A program made the position numbers and the translations under genes. From Phycisphaeraceae bacterium (lineage in GTDB: Bacteria; Planctomycetota; Phycisphaerae; Phycisphaerales; UBA1924), in assembly GCA_007693965.1 (NCBI GenBank), contig RECQ01000024.1, forward strand, positions 1 through 64,000: a DNA stretch of 64,000 nt. The letters run 5' to 3'. Shown piece after piece: positions 34,648 through 43,615 of this stretch (positions are counted from its first letter, which is position 1; each line of letters begins with the position of its first letter). Under the pieces are notes generated by a model. The model did no database searches and had not been told where the DNA came from. It saw only the letters and a program-made list of their open reading frames with translations.

Positions 34648-36321
34648 TTACGCGTCCTCTCCCGCCAGCTCCATGAGATGCGCCGGATCTTCATCGGGGT
34701 GCGGATTCGGCGGGATCTGGCCGGGCTTGTAGCCGGGCAGCCAGCCGCTGGGAATGAATGCGATCAGCGACAGCCCGGACATCACCAGGAATCCGACGCG
34801 CAGCGCCCGCAGACGGGCCTCGGTGTTGATGCGCACCGCCTCCTCGACCTCTTCGTGCGTGGCGTAGGCGCCCTCGAGAACCGAATACAGCCGGTCGTTG
34901 CTCACGAAATTGATGTTGTTCAGGTTGAGCTGGGCCTGCAACTCGGGGGTGATGGCGGTGGCCCGCGAGAGGTTCGAGAGCACGACAGCGCTGAGCACGC
35001 CGACGAGCAGCGCGCCGGCCATGGCCGTGCCGACGGCCGCCGCGAGGTTCTGCGTCACGCCTCGGAGCGAGCCGACATCGCCCGCCGCCTCCTTCGGCGC
35101 CGCGGTGACGAGCACGTTGAAGAGCAGCGTCACCAGCGCGCCCTGACCGAGGCCGACCACGACCAGGCCGAGCATCACCGGGAAGGTGCTCCAGTCGTTC
35201 GTCACGACGAATGCCAGCCACAGCGTCCCCACGAGCACGAGCGAGAAGCCGCCCCGCGCGATCTGCCGCGGCGTGAAGCGGTTGTAGAGGCGCACGATCA
35301 GGATCGCGGTGAAAAAGACCGTGACCAGGAAGGGCATCATCGCGATCGAGGTCTGGAAGGCGGAGCGCCCCTGCACGATCTGGATGTAGAGCGGCACGGT
35401 GAAGTTGATCGCGGCCTCCATCGACACGATCAGGAAGAGCGCGATGACCGCGGCCCATTCCCGGTGCGAATCGATCACCTCCAGCGCCAGGAGCGGCGGC
35501 TTGCCCGCCGCGGCCCGCCGGTGCGACCATCGGAAGAAGGCGGCGACGATGAGAACGCCTCCGACGATCATCAGCGGCGCCGGCGAGACGCCCACCAGGT
35601 CGAAGGGCGCCGCCGGGCTCGCAAGCGTCAGCCCCCAGCCGCGGACGTTGTTGAAGCCGAACGTCATGAGCATGATGCCCGCCGCGGCGAGCACGACGCC
35701 CACAACGTCGATCTTCAGATCAAGCCGCTGCTCGGACGCCTTCAGGCGCGTGCTCAGAAACAGAATCGCCAGACAGTGGATGACCAGCAGCCCGAACGCC
35801 AGGCGCCAGCTGATGAACGTGGCGACCGAGCCCACGATCAGGAACGCCAGCACGCCCGCGATGGCGCGGGCCGAGCCGAGCCATCCGACCGCCTCCGCCT
35901 GCTGCTTGCCCGAGTAGTGGTTGGCGATGAGGGCGACGAGCGAGGGCACGAGGGCCGCCGCCGCCAGACCGCAGGTGGCCTGGGCCATGACCATGATCAT
36001 GGCCGTGGGGCTGAGCGCGACCACCGCCACCGAGGCGCCGAACATGGCGATGACGATCTGGAAGATCCGCTTGGCGCCGTATCGCTGCCCCAGCTTGGCG
36101 CCGAGCATGACGAAGCCCGAGACGCCGAGTGAATACATCACGATGGCCGTGCCGACGGTGGTCGGGGGCGTGTCGAAGCTCTTGACCATGCCCGCCATCG
36201 ACACGGGGATGGCCGCCACGTTGAAGGACATGAGCGCCTGGGCCATGCCGATGACGATCATCGGAACCCAGGATGCGCGCACCTCGTTCGCTCCGAGGTC
36301 CGTCGTCTGCGTGGTCGCCAT
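34648..36321 (-). CDS. MFS transporter, DHA2-like with 14 predicted helices
   Basis: A 557-residue inner-membrane transporter; the ATG at 36321 (MATTQTTDLGANEVRASWVP) fits better than the 48-residue longer frame. The first helix starts MIVIGMAQALMSFNVAAIPV, with the motif A-like LGAKLGQRYGAKRIF after helix 2 and TCGLAAAALVPSLVALIANH further on. About 14 helices can be counted, as in DHA2-type proton antiporters. A periplasmic segment near the end (LNLNNINFVSNDRLYSVLEG) is longer than usual. It heads the asparaginase-glutaminase genes, so it might carry an amino acid or amide, but the family mostly exports drugs. The substrate is unknown. Confidence 0.82.
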   Translation of the reverse strand: MATTQTTDLGANEVRASWVPMIVIGMAQALMSFNVAAIPVSMAGMVKSFDTPPTTVGTAIVMYSLGVSGFVMLGAKLGQRYGAKRIFQIVIAMFGASVAVVALSPTAMIMVMAQATCGLAAAALVPSLVALIANHYSGKQQAEAVGWLGSARAIAGVLAFLIVGSVATFISWRLAFGLLVIHCLAILFLSTRLKASEQRLDLKIDVVGVVLAAAGIMLMTFGFNNVRGWGLTLASPAAPFDLVGVSPAPLMIVGGVLIVAAFFRWSHRRAAAGKPPLLALEVIDSHREWAAVIALFLIVSMEAAINFTVPLYIQIVQGRSAFQTSIAMMPFLVTVFFTAILIVRLYNRFTPRQIARGGFSLVLVGTLWLAFVVTNDWSTFPVMLGLVVVGLGQGALVTLLFNVLVTAAPKEAAGDVGSLRGVTQNLAAAVGTAMAGALLVGVLSAVVLSNLSRATAITPELQAQLNLNNINFVSNDRLYSVLEGAYATHEEVEEAVRINTEARLRALRVGFLVMSGLSLIAFIPSGWLPGYKPGQIPPNPHPDEDPAHLMELAGEDA

Positions 36322-36397
36322 GCGGAGCCTTTCTGTTGTCGATGCGAGCTGCCGCGGCGCCCGGCCGCGCCGCGGGAGCATCGCCGTCGCCTGCGCG

Positions 36398-37771
36398 TCA
36401 GAACGTGATTCGGTATCGAACGGTGAAGACGGCGAGAGAGTCCGCGTCCGAGTTCGAGGGATCAAAGATGCCCTGCACGCCGAGCGTGAACTGCGAGTGC
36501 CTGGTGAGCTGCCAGCGCTGGAAGGCCTCGATGACCTTCTCGTCGCTGCCCTGCGTCGGCTCTGAATAGGCGAAGGCGACGCCGGTCATGTTGTCGGGGC
36601 TTCCCAGGAGGCCGCGGATCCCGCCGCCGATCTCGAACGAGCTGCGGATGCTGGTGATGGCCTCGTCGGCGTAGCCGTAGCGGGCGAAGGCGAGGAGCTG
36701 CTCGCCGAGGTCCTGATCGAGGATGATGGAGAAGCCCTTGTCGGAGGGAATGTCGCGCCGGCCGCGCGCGTCCATGTGCCACAGGACGGCGCGGTAGCGG
36801 CCTGAGCCGAGGCCCTCGATCTCGGGTGTGAAGCCGAACTCGCCGAAGGTGAAGAAATCGCCCTCGCTGAGATACTTCATGTCGTTGATTGAAGTCTGGC
36901 CGTAGGCGTTGGCGCCGCCGATGGTGGCATAGAACTGATCGCTGGGGCGCACAGAGAAGCCCGCGAAGAGGCCGTGTCCGGGCGAGGGCACGACGGTGTT
37001 CGCCGAGAAGGCGCGGTTGGAGAAGGACACGTTCAGGCTCTGCATGCGGTGGGCGCCGAAGAAGTCGGACGTGTCGCCGCGGCCGAAGGCGAAGCGGAAG
37101 CGGTCCTCGAAGAGGCGCTGGATCCAGTAGATGTCGCGCACCACGAAGCCGCGATCGTTGAAGCCGTTGGTGGGGGGATGGAGGGTTCCGAGCTCGCCTC
37201 GGAGGGCGTTGGCGGAGAGCGGCCCGATCTTGTGCCGCTCCTCGAAGGAGAAGACGAGCGTGCCGGTGTCGGGCGTGTCGCGCCCGAGGAGCGTCCAGGC
37301 GCCGATGATGTCGAAATCGCCCGAGGCGCCGCGTCGGCGGCCGGGCCCGCCGCTGGCCTGCTGAAAAATCATGGTGTAGGCGAAACCGAGCCGCAGACCC
37401 GTCGCCTCCTCGAGCGAAGCGGTCGCCTCGAGAAACCTGTCGATCGGTCCGTCCAGCGGCGGCGCCTCCAGCAGCGCCTCGGCGGGCTTGTAGATCGCGT
37501 CCAGCTCGGACGTGGCGCTGGCCGGCGACTCGCCCGGAACCCAGCGCTGGTACGGCTCATACACCCGCCCGACAATCTCGCCCTCCCAGACCACTTCCGA
37601 AGAGTCACCCTGCCGTGCCGGCTCGTCGGGCCGGGACGTCTGCGCCGCCGATGGCGCTGCGCCGAACACAGCGAGCGCGAGCGACAGGAGAAGCAAAGCC
37701 CTGAACGGCGCGCACACGATGCGCGCAGAGATGTTCCAACTACGCCGCTCAATCCACTGTTGAGTACACAT
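36398..37771 (-). CDS. Outer-membrane porin, OprB-like
   Basis: A 457-residue outer-membrane protein; the ATG at 37771 has a GGAGGG site upstream, and a signal peptide is seen (FRALLLLSLALAVFGAAPSA then AQT). The barrel part has GLRLGFAYTMIFQQASGGPG, a WTLLGRDTPDTGTLVFSFEE strand pair, IYWIQRLFEDRFRFAFGRGD and VVPSPGHGLFAGFSVRPSDQ, as in OprB carbohydrate-selective porins, and ends in the C-terminal aromatic residue (FTVRYRITF). It precedes the MFS gene by 76 bp, which suggests an uptake route for the operon's substrate. Confidence 0.8.
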   Translation of the reverse strand: MCTQQWIERRSWNISARIVCAPFRALLLLSLALAVFGAAPSAAQTSRPDEPARQGDSSEVVWEGEIVGRVYEPYQRWVPGESPASATSELDAIYKPAEALLEAPPLDGPIDRFLEATASLEEATGLRLGFAYTMIFQQASGGPGRRRGASGDFDIIGAWTLLGRDTPDTGTLVFSFEERHKIGPLSANALRGELGTLHPPTNGFNDRGFVVRDIYWIQRLFEDRFRFAFGRGDTSDFFGAHRMQSLNVSFSNRAFSANTVVPSPGHGLFAGFSVRPSDQFYATIGGANAYGQTSINDMKYLSEGDFFTFGEFGFTPEIEGLGSGRYRAVLWHMDARGRRDIPSDKGFSIILDQDLGEQLLAFARYGYADEAITSIRSSFEIGGGIRGLLGSPDNMTGVAFAYSEPTQGSDEKVIEAFQRWQLTRHSQFTLGVQGIFDPSNSDADSLAVFTVRYRITF

Positions 37772-37996
37772 CCTCGTCGCCCTCCGGCCCACAGAGCTTG
37801 TGGGAATGTGGAGCAAGCTATGACGGAGCGGATCATCCTGTCAAACAGCTTCAGGACCCTCATGGCCTAACATTGAAAACAGAGGCACGCACCGAATACG
37901 GCTTCCGTTCGCACCTTATGCTCAAGCGCGCAGAAACAACCACGTCCCCGGACGGGATGCGTTCACCGAGTTCCGTCGCCGGATTCATGAATTAAG

Positions 37997-38034
37997 AAAA
38001 AAAGTCTTCCGGACCTCGAACGGCGAGTCCGGAA
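37997..38034 (-). terminator. Rho-independent terminator of the membrane protein gene at 38035-38589
   Basis: On the minus strand TTCCGGACTCG pairs with CGAGGTCCGGAA around a 5-base loop (38007-38034, one bulge), followed by seven T bases (37997-38003). It starts immediately after the stop codon. No other clear terminator of this quality is visible nearby. Confidence 0.85.
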
Positions 38035-38589
38035 TCAGTCCGCGGCCCGGCTCTCGACGCTCACGTCGGCCAGCCGCTCGAAGATTTTCACACTGTCTCC
38101 GAGCGGGCGCCATTCGTAGACCAGCATGTCCACGGGCTTCCACAGCGTCACCCAGACGATCAACGACAGCCCGGCGGCGATCTTCTCCATGAGCAGACTT
38201 TCCGAGACCGCCGCGATCGTCTGGGCAATCGCGATCAGCGCCAGCGCGATGAACACGCCGCGCAACAAAAGCCGCAAACCGCACGTAAAGTGTTGCCGGA
38301 ACTCGGCTTTCCGCCTGGCGGCCGCGGCCGCGAAATGACTGCGGAAAGCGCTCTGCACCGCCTCGCAGCTCGCTTCCTCGCTCCCCGGCAGCAGGATCCG
38401 GATCCGCAGCGGCTTCCCGTTCGGGACTTGGGCGACCCGGGCCAGTATGTACGCCTCGGCTTCGGGAGCGATCGCCCGTTGATCAACGGGGGCAGGATCG
38501 AAACGCGCAAAGAGTTGTTCGACGCCTGTGGCCTGCAGCTCAATGACTGCGGCGTCTGTCGACGGGTTGGGCAGGTTCGGCTGGGACAT
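38035..38589 (-). CDS. Integral membrane protein of unknown function
   Basis: A 184-residue protein from the ATG at 38589 (MSQPNLPNPSTDAAVIELQA); the frame stays open much further upstream only as a shadow of the SLC13 gene. The N-terminal half is soluble with APEAEAYILARVAQVPNGKP and LRIRILLPGSEEASCEAVQS. Two membrane helices follow (LLLRGVFIALALIAIAQTIA; IAAGLSLIVWVTLWKPVDML) and the end is charged. No family is recognised. It is divergent from the SLC13 permease gene. Confidence 0.6.
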   Translation of the reverse strand: MSQPNLPNPSTDAAVIELQATGVEQLFARFDPAPVDQRAIAPEAEAYILARVAQVPNGKPLRIRILLPGSEEASCEAVQSAFRSHFAAAAARRKAEFRQHFTCGLRLLLRGVFIALALIAIAQTIAAVSESLLMEKIAAGLSLIVWVTLWKPVDMLVYEWRPLGDSVKIFERLADVSVESRAAD

Positions 38590-38658
38590 GCGAGGCTCCC
38601 TCTCCAGGCCGCCCCGACGCCCGGGACTGCGTGACCGGCATGGTACCTGCATGCCCGT

Positions 38659-38685
38659 CGCCGATTCACCCGGCGGTTTTTTTTT
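38659..38685 (+). terminator. Terminator-like hairpin upstream of the SLC13 gene
   Basis: CGCCG and CGGCG pair around ATTCACC, followed directly by G and nine T bases. No plus-strand gene ends here. It lies 150 bases before the SLC13 start, so it could be an attenuator in the leader, the end of a small RNA, or an AT-rich element of the divergent promoter. The 5-bp stem is short. Confidence 0.4.
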
Positions 38686-38832
38686 CTGATGACCTTGCGA
38701 ATTCACGCGCTTTCCGCGCTGGAGTTCTGTACATTTCGACGGCATTGCGTCCGGGGCGTTCGCAGCTGGCGCAGCCGACTCCCGCGGCACAGGGATTCCT
38801 AAGAGCTCACTCTCCAGCGGCGACATACGGAT

Positions 38833-40662
38833 ATGAACACCGAGCTTGCACTTGTCCTGGCGCTCCTCATCAGCGCGATCGTCATGTTCGGGTTCAACAA
38901 GCCTCGCATGGACGTCGTGGCGCTCATGATGATGACGGCGCTGCCCTTCACCGGCGTCATCTCGATGAGCGAGGCGCTGGCGGGCTTCAGCGACTCGAAC
39001 ATCGTCCTGATCGCGGCGCTGTTCGTCATCGGCGAGGGGCTTGTCCGCACCGGTGTCGCCCGCGGCCTCGGCGATCTGATCATCCGCAAGACCGGCGACA
39101 GCGAGGTGCGCCTGCTCGTGCTGCTCATGGTCAGCGCCTGCGGCCTCGGCTCGCTCATGAGCTCGACCGCGGTCACCGCGATCTTCATCCCCGTGGTTCT
39201 GCGCGTCGCCATGCGCACGAAATCGGCGCCCGGCAAGCTCATGATGCCGCTCAGCTTCGCCGCCCTCATCAGCGGCATGATGACGCTCGTCGCCACCGCG
39301 CCGAACCTCGTCGTCAGCAGCGAGCTGGTCCGCCAGGGCGAAGAGGGTTTCGGATTCTTCACCATCACCCCGTTCGGAATCCCAATCCTCATCCTCGGCA
39401 TTCTGTACATGCTCGTGGCCCGGCGCTGGCTTCCGGGAGCGAAGGACGAGGGCCAGGGCTCCGGCGCCAGCGTCAGCCTCGCGGACTGGATACGTGAGTT
39501 CAAACTCGCCGACCGCGAGCACCGCGTGCGCGTCCCTTCGCACTCTGAGCTGGTGGGGAGGACGCTCTCCGAGATCGATCTCCGCGGCGGAGCGAGCGTC
39601 AACATTCTCGCGATCGAGCGAAGCCGTCGCTTCGGCCGCGCCCTGATCCAGCCCACGCCGCAGACGATCCTGCAGGCCGACGACGTGCTGCTGATCGACC
39701 TGCTGGAGCAATGCCCGAATGTCGAGGCGCTGCGCGAGCGTTATGCGCTGGAGAAGTTGCCTCTCACCGGCGCCTATCTCAACGATCGCGCTCAGGAGAT
39801 CGGCATGGCCCAGGTGATCGTGCCGGCCGAGTCGCATCTGCTCGGCAAGAGCTTGCTGGAGTCGGAGTTCCGCTCGCGCACCGGCCTCACCGTGATCGGC
39901 CTCCGCCGCGGCGGCGATGCGCTGGGCAAGGAGCTGCTGACCGAGCCGCTGCGCATCGGCGACACGCTGCTGGTGGTGGGGCCCTGGAAGCAGATCAAGC
40001 GCATGCAGGCGGACGACATCGGCGTGGTGCTGATGCGGCTGCCGGTCGAGATCCGCGAGGTGCTCGCCGCGCCGGGCAGGGCGCCGTACGCGATCATCGC
40101 GCTCCTCGTCACCGTCGGCCTCATGATCAGCGGGCTCATCCCCAATGTGCAGGCGGCGCTGATCGGCTGCCTGATCATGGGCGCGACAGGGTGCATTGGC
40201 GTCGAGAGCGGGTATCGATCGATCAACTGGAAGACGATCGTGCTGATCGTGGGCATGCTGCCGTTCTCTCTGGCGCTGCAGCGGACGGGCGGCGTGGAGC
40301 TGGCGGCCGGCGCGGTGACGGCCGTCACCGGCGGCGCGGGGCCACACGTCGTGCTCGCGACGATCTTCGCCCTCACCATGGTGCTGAGCATGTTCATGTC
40401 CAACACCGCCACCGCGGTGCTGCTGGCGCCGGTCGCCATCGCGGTGGCCCGCGAGATGGACGCCTCGCCCCTTCCCTTCGCCATGATCGTGGCCCTGGCG
40501 GCTTCGACGGCGTTCGTCACGCCCGTCGCGTCGCCGGTGAACACGCTGGTGGTGACGCCGGGCAACTACAAGTTCGGCGACTTCGTCAGGATCGGCGGCC
40601 CGTTCGCCGTCATCACGCTCATCGTCTGTGTCTTCCTCGTCCCGCTCGTGCTGCCGCTCTGA
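38833..40662 (+). CDS. SLC13/DASS-family anion permease with two RCK_C (TrkA-C) domains
   Basis: A 609-residue inner-membrane transporter of the divalent-anion:Na+ symporter group (sulfate, dicarboxylates). The first half has LALVLALLISAIVMFGFNKP and a GSLMSSTAVTAIFIPVVLRV re-entrant motif. Two TrkA-C-like domains lie in the middle at ~220-380 (VPSHSELVGRTLSEIDLRGG; VIVPAESHLLGKSLLESEFR), and the second half repeats the motif as MSNTATAVLLAPVAIAVARE. The layout is as in bacterial sulfate or citrate-type permeases. The two regulatory domains may sense a nucleotide. It leads into the AbgT and peptidase genes. Confidence 0.88.
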   Translation: MNTELALVLALLISAIVMFGFNKPRMDVVALMMMTALPFTGVISMSEALAGFSDSNIVLIAALFVIGEGLVRTGVARGLGDLIIRKTGDSEVRLLVLLMVSACGLGSLMSSTAVTAIFIPVVLRVAMRTKSAPGKLMMPLSFAALISGMMTLVATAPNLVVSSELVRQGEEGFGFFTITPFGIPILILGILYMLVARRWLPGAKDEGQGSGASVSLADWIREFKLADREHRVRVPSHSELVGRTLSEIDLRGGASVNILAIERSRRFGRALIQPTPQTILQADDVLLIDLLEQCPNVEALRERYALEKLPLTGAYLNDRAQEIGMAQVIVPAESHLLGKSLLESEFRSRTGLTVIGLRRGGDALGKELLTEPLRIGDTLLVVGPWKQIKRMQADDIGVVLMRLPVEIREVLAAPGRAPYAIIALLVTVGLMISGLIPNVQAALIGCLIMGATGCIGVESGYRSINWKTIVLIVGMLPFSLALQRTGGVELAAGAVTAVTGGAGPHVVLATIFALTMVLSMFMSNTATAVLLAPVAIAVAREMDASPLPFAMIVALAASTAFVTPVASPVNTLVVTPGNYKFGDFVRIGGPFAVITLIVCVFLVPLVLPL

Positions 40663-40699
40663 GCCGCAACGCGCGCCACACCAATCGCAGGACATCGTC

Positions 40700-42322
40700 A
40701 TGGACACATCACCCGGCGCCAAGAAGACGTTCATGCAGAAATTCCTCGACATCGTCGAGGTGGTGGGCAACAAGGTGCCTCATCCTGCGGTGATCTTCCT
40801 GCTGCTCGTCGCGGCGGTGGTCGTGCTCTCCCACGTGCTGCACTGGACCGGCGTCAGCATCGAATATGACGTGATGGTCCCCGAGGCCCGCGAGCTCGAG
40901 ACCACGCCCACCACCGACCCCATGCTCACCGGCATCGGTTCCTATCCCGGGTACGCGGGAATCGATGAGAAGAAGATCGTCATCGAAACTCGGACGGCGA
41001 CGATCAACAGCCTGCTCACGGCCGACGGCGTCCGCTTCATGTACACGTCGCTCATCCCCAACTTCATGAGCTTCACCGCCGTCGGGCTCATCATCGTGGC
41101 GATGCTGGGCGTGGGCGTTGCGGAAGAGTCGGGGCTGATCAAGGCCCTGATCCGCAAGCTGGTGGTGATCGCGCCGCCGAAGCTGCTCATCTACATCCTG
41201 GTCTTCGTGGGCATCCTCTCCAGCATCGCGGCGGACGCGGGGTACCTGGTGCTGATCCCGCTCGCCGGCGCCGCCTTCATGAGCGTGGGGCGCCATCCGA
41301 TGGCCGGAATCGCCGCGGGCTTCGCCGCGGTGGCGGGCGCGTTCACCGTCAACATGCTCATCAAGCCTCTGGACGCCGTGCTGGTCGAATTCACCAACGA
41401 CGCCATCGCACTCGTCGACCCCGACACCTCGATTGACCTGGCCTCGAACTTCTGGTTCTCAGTAGTCTCGGTGCTCTTTCTGACCGTGATCATCGCGCTC
41501 ATCACCGAGCGCGTCATCGAGCCGCGGCTGGGCAAGTACGAGGGCGAGAACCCGCTGCAGGACAGCAGCGCCCTCAGCAGCGAAGAGAAACGCGGCCTTC
41601 TCTTCGCAGGCGTTGGCCTGCTGGGCGTGCTCGCCTTCTTCGCGCTGCTGACCATCCCCTCCGGCGCCCCGCTGCGCGATGTGGAGAGCGGCGCACTCAT
41701 CGGCAACACACCCTTCATGAACGGCCTGATCGCGGCCATCGCCTCGATCTTCCTCGTCTCCGGCTTCGCCTACGGCATCGGCGCCGGGACGATGAGAAAG
41801 ACGTCGGATGTCATCAAGGCGATGGAGAAGGCCACCTCCAGTCTCGGCAGCCTCATCTTCCTGCTCTTCATCATCGCCCAGTTCATCGCCTACTTCAATT
41901 ACTCGAACATGGCGACCATCCTGGCCGTCTCGCTCGCGGACCTGCTGACAGAGGCCAACATCGGGCCCTTGTGGCTGCTGCTGGGCTTCATCCTCGTCGT
42001 CGCCATCCTCGACCTGCTGATCACCGGCGCCATCGCCAAGTGGGCCCTCTTCGCGCCCATCTTCGTGCCGCTCCTGATGCGCCTGGGCGTCGAGCCCGAG
42101 GCGGTGCTGGCGGCGTATCGCGTGGCCGACTCCCCCATCAACATGATCACGCCCCTCAACGCCTACTTCGCCCTCGTCGTCGTCTTCTGCCAGAAGTACG
42201 ACAAGAACGCGGGCGTGGGCACGGTCGTCGCCCTGATGCTGCCCTACGTCGTCGTCCTGCTCGCGGTGTGGACAGCGCTCTTCGTCGTGTGGCACATGGC
42301 CGGCCTGCCGTGGGGAATTTGA
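40700..42322 (+). CDS. AbgT-family transporter
   Basis: A 540-residue inner-membrane transporter starting at MDTSPGAKKTFMQKFLDIVE, 37 bp after the SLC13 stop. The family pattern is clear: VGNKVPHPAVIFLLLVAAVV near the N-terminus, SLIPNFMSFTAVGLIIVAML, then the inverted repeat region AGFAAVAGAFTVNMLIKPLD, and VADSPINMITPLNAYFALVV near the end. AbgT proteins import p-aminobenzoyl-glutamate or export sulfonamides. With an M20 peptidase following 60 bp on, uptake and cleavage of an aminobenzoyl-glutamate-like or small peptide substrate is plausible. Confidence 0.92.
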   Translation: MDTSPGAKKTFMQKFLDIVEVVGNKVPHPAVIFLLLVAAVVVLSHVLHWTGVSIEYDVMVPEARELETTPTTDPMLTGIGSYPGYAGIDEKKIVIETRTATINSLLTADGVRFMYTSLIPNFMSFTAVGLIIVAMLGVGVAEESGLIKALIRKLVVIAPPKLLIYILVFVGILSSIAADAGYLVLIPLAGAAFMSVGRHPMAGIAAGFAAVAGAFTVNMLIKPLDAVLVEFTNDAIALVDPDTSIDLASNFWFSVVSVLFLTVIIALITERVIEPRLGKYEGENPLQDSSALSSEEKRGLLFAGVGLLGVLAFFALLTIPSGAPLRDVESGALIGNTPFMNGLIAAIASIFLVSGFAYGIGAGTMRKTSDVIKAMEKATSSLGSLIFLLFIIAQFIAYFNYSNMATILAVSLADLLTEANIGPLWLLLGFILVVAILDLLITGAIAKWALFAPIFVPLLMRLGVEPEAVLAAYRVADSPINMITPLNAYFALVVVFCQKYDKNAGVGTVVALMLPYVVVLLAVWTALFVVWHMAGLPWGI

Positions 42323-42381
42323 AACCGTCCGCTGACATCCAAGCCTGAACAATTCACACACCGACACCCGGAGAGAGAATC

Positions 42382-43584
42382 ATGGGCGCCACCAACATTC
42401 CCCTCGACGTCAAGGCCGCCGAAGACCGGCTGATGCGTTATCTCGCCATCGAGGGCGTCAGCGGCGAGGAGAAAGCCATCGCAGAGGCGATCGCCGCCGA
42501 CCTGAAGTCTCTCGGCGTCCCCGCCGACGCGATCCGCTACGACACCGTCCACAAGCGCATCAACGTCCCCACCCAGACCGGCAACCTCTACGCCGACCTG
42601 CCCGGCACGCGCCCCGGGCCGCGGCTGCTCTTCTCCACCCATCTCGACGTCGTGCCCCTCTGCGCCGGCGCGAAGCCGACGCGCGAGGGCGGACGCATCG
42701 TCCCCCAAGGAAACACCGCGCTCGGCGGCGACAACCGCACCGGCTGCGCCGTGCTCGTCACCCTTGTTGAAACGCTCCTCAAGAACAACCTGCCGCACCC
42801 GCCCATCACGCTCCTCTTCACCGTGCGCGAGGAGAGCGGCCTGCAGGGCGCCCACCAGATCGAACCCGCCGACCTGAAGGGCGCCGTCATGGGCTTCAAC
42901 GTCGACGGCAAGATCCCCGCCGAGCTGATCACCGGCGCCGTCGGCGCCGAGCGCTGGGAGGCCGAGATCCGCGGCAGGGCCGCCCACGCCGGCGTCGCCC
43001 CCGAGAAGGGGATCTCTTCGACGCTGATCGCCTCGATCGCCATCGCCGAGGCGCACAAGGGCGGCTGGTTCGGCAAAGTCGAGAAGCCCGAAGGCCGCGG
43101 CACGAGCAACGTCGGGATCTTCGGCGGCAAGGACCGCAAGCCCGCAGGCGACGCCACCAACGTCGTCACCGACTTCGTCTACCTGAAAGGCGAGACCCGC
43201 AGCCCCGACACGACCTTCGCCGCCGCCATCACCGCCGCCTACCGCGACGCGCTCAAAAAGGCCGTCGCCCAGGTCACGACCGCGGACGGCGCCGCGGGGG
43301 AGCTGAAGTTCGACGGCGCCGCCCAGTACCCTTCCTTCAACCTCCCCGACGATTCGCCCGCCGTCCGCCACGCGAAGAGGGCCGCGGAGTCGCTGGGCAT
43401 GAAGCCGACGACCGTCTTCTCCAACGGCGGCCTCGACGCCAACTGGCTCGCCGGCCACGGCGTGCCCACCGTCACCATCGGCGCCGGCCAGTACGAGATC
43501 CACACCGTGAACGAATACGTCGAGCTCTCCGAGTTCACCGATGGCTGCCGACTCGCCGTGGCCCTGGCGACGCTGGAGATGTGA
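42382..43584 (+). CDS. M20-family peptidase, peptidase T-like
   Basis: A 400-residue zinc aminopeptidase or carboxypeptidase-type enzyme. Metal ligands are visible in LLFSTHLDVVPL (His, Asp), GNTALGGDNRTGCAVLVTLV (Asp), the catalytic VREESGLQGAH (Glu-Glu) and late His residues. The lid domain has TGAVGAERWEAEIRGRAAHA and the GEKGISS-like stretch AGVAPEKGISS. The end, FSNGGLDANWLAGHGVPTVT and AGQYEIHTVNEYVEL, is like peptidase T. It probably trims small peptides brought in by the neighbouring transporters. ggagagag precedes the ATG. Confidence 0.87.
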   Translation: MGATNIPLDVKAAEDRLMRYLAIEGVSGEEKAIAEAIAADLKSLGVPADAIRYDTVHKRINVPTQTGNLYADLPGTRPGPRLLFSTHLDVVPLCAGAKPTREGGRIVPQGNTALGGDNRTGCAVLVTLVETLLKNNLPHPPITLLFTVREESGLQGAHQIEPADLKGAVMGFNVDGKIPAELITGAVGAERWEAEIRGRAAHAGVAPEKGISSTLIASIAIAEAHKGGWFGKVEKPEGRGTSNVGIFGGKDRKPAGDATNVVTDFVYLKGETRSPDTTFAAAITAAYRDALKKAVAQVTTADGAAGELKFDGAAQYPSFNLPDDSPAVRHAKRAAESLGMKPTTVFSNGGLDANWLAGHGVPTVTIGAGQYEIHTVNEYVELSEFTDGCRLAVALATLEM

Positions 43585-43615
43585 CCCCGACCCCCGATCA
43601 CAAACCCGCCCGCCG

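Noticed and set aside
34678-36132. Plus-strand frame of 484 codons opposite the MFS transporter
   Set aside because: Extreme Arg/His/Glu/Asp content without hydrophobic patterning; the minus frame is a clear 14-helix transporter.
38590-40773. Long open minus-strand frame continuing upstream of the 184-residue membrane protein gene
   Set aside because: It is the complement of the SLC13 permease gene. Its composition (runs of Arg, His, Asp and Gln) is that of a GC-rich shadow, and a natural start exists at 38589.
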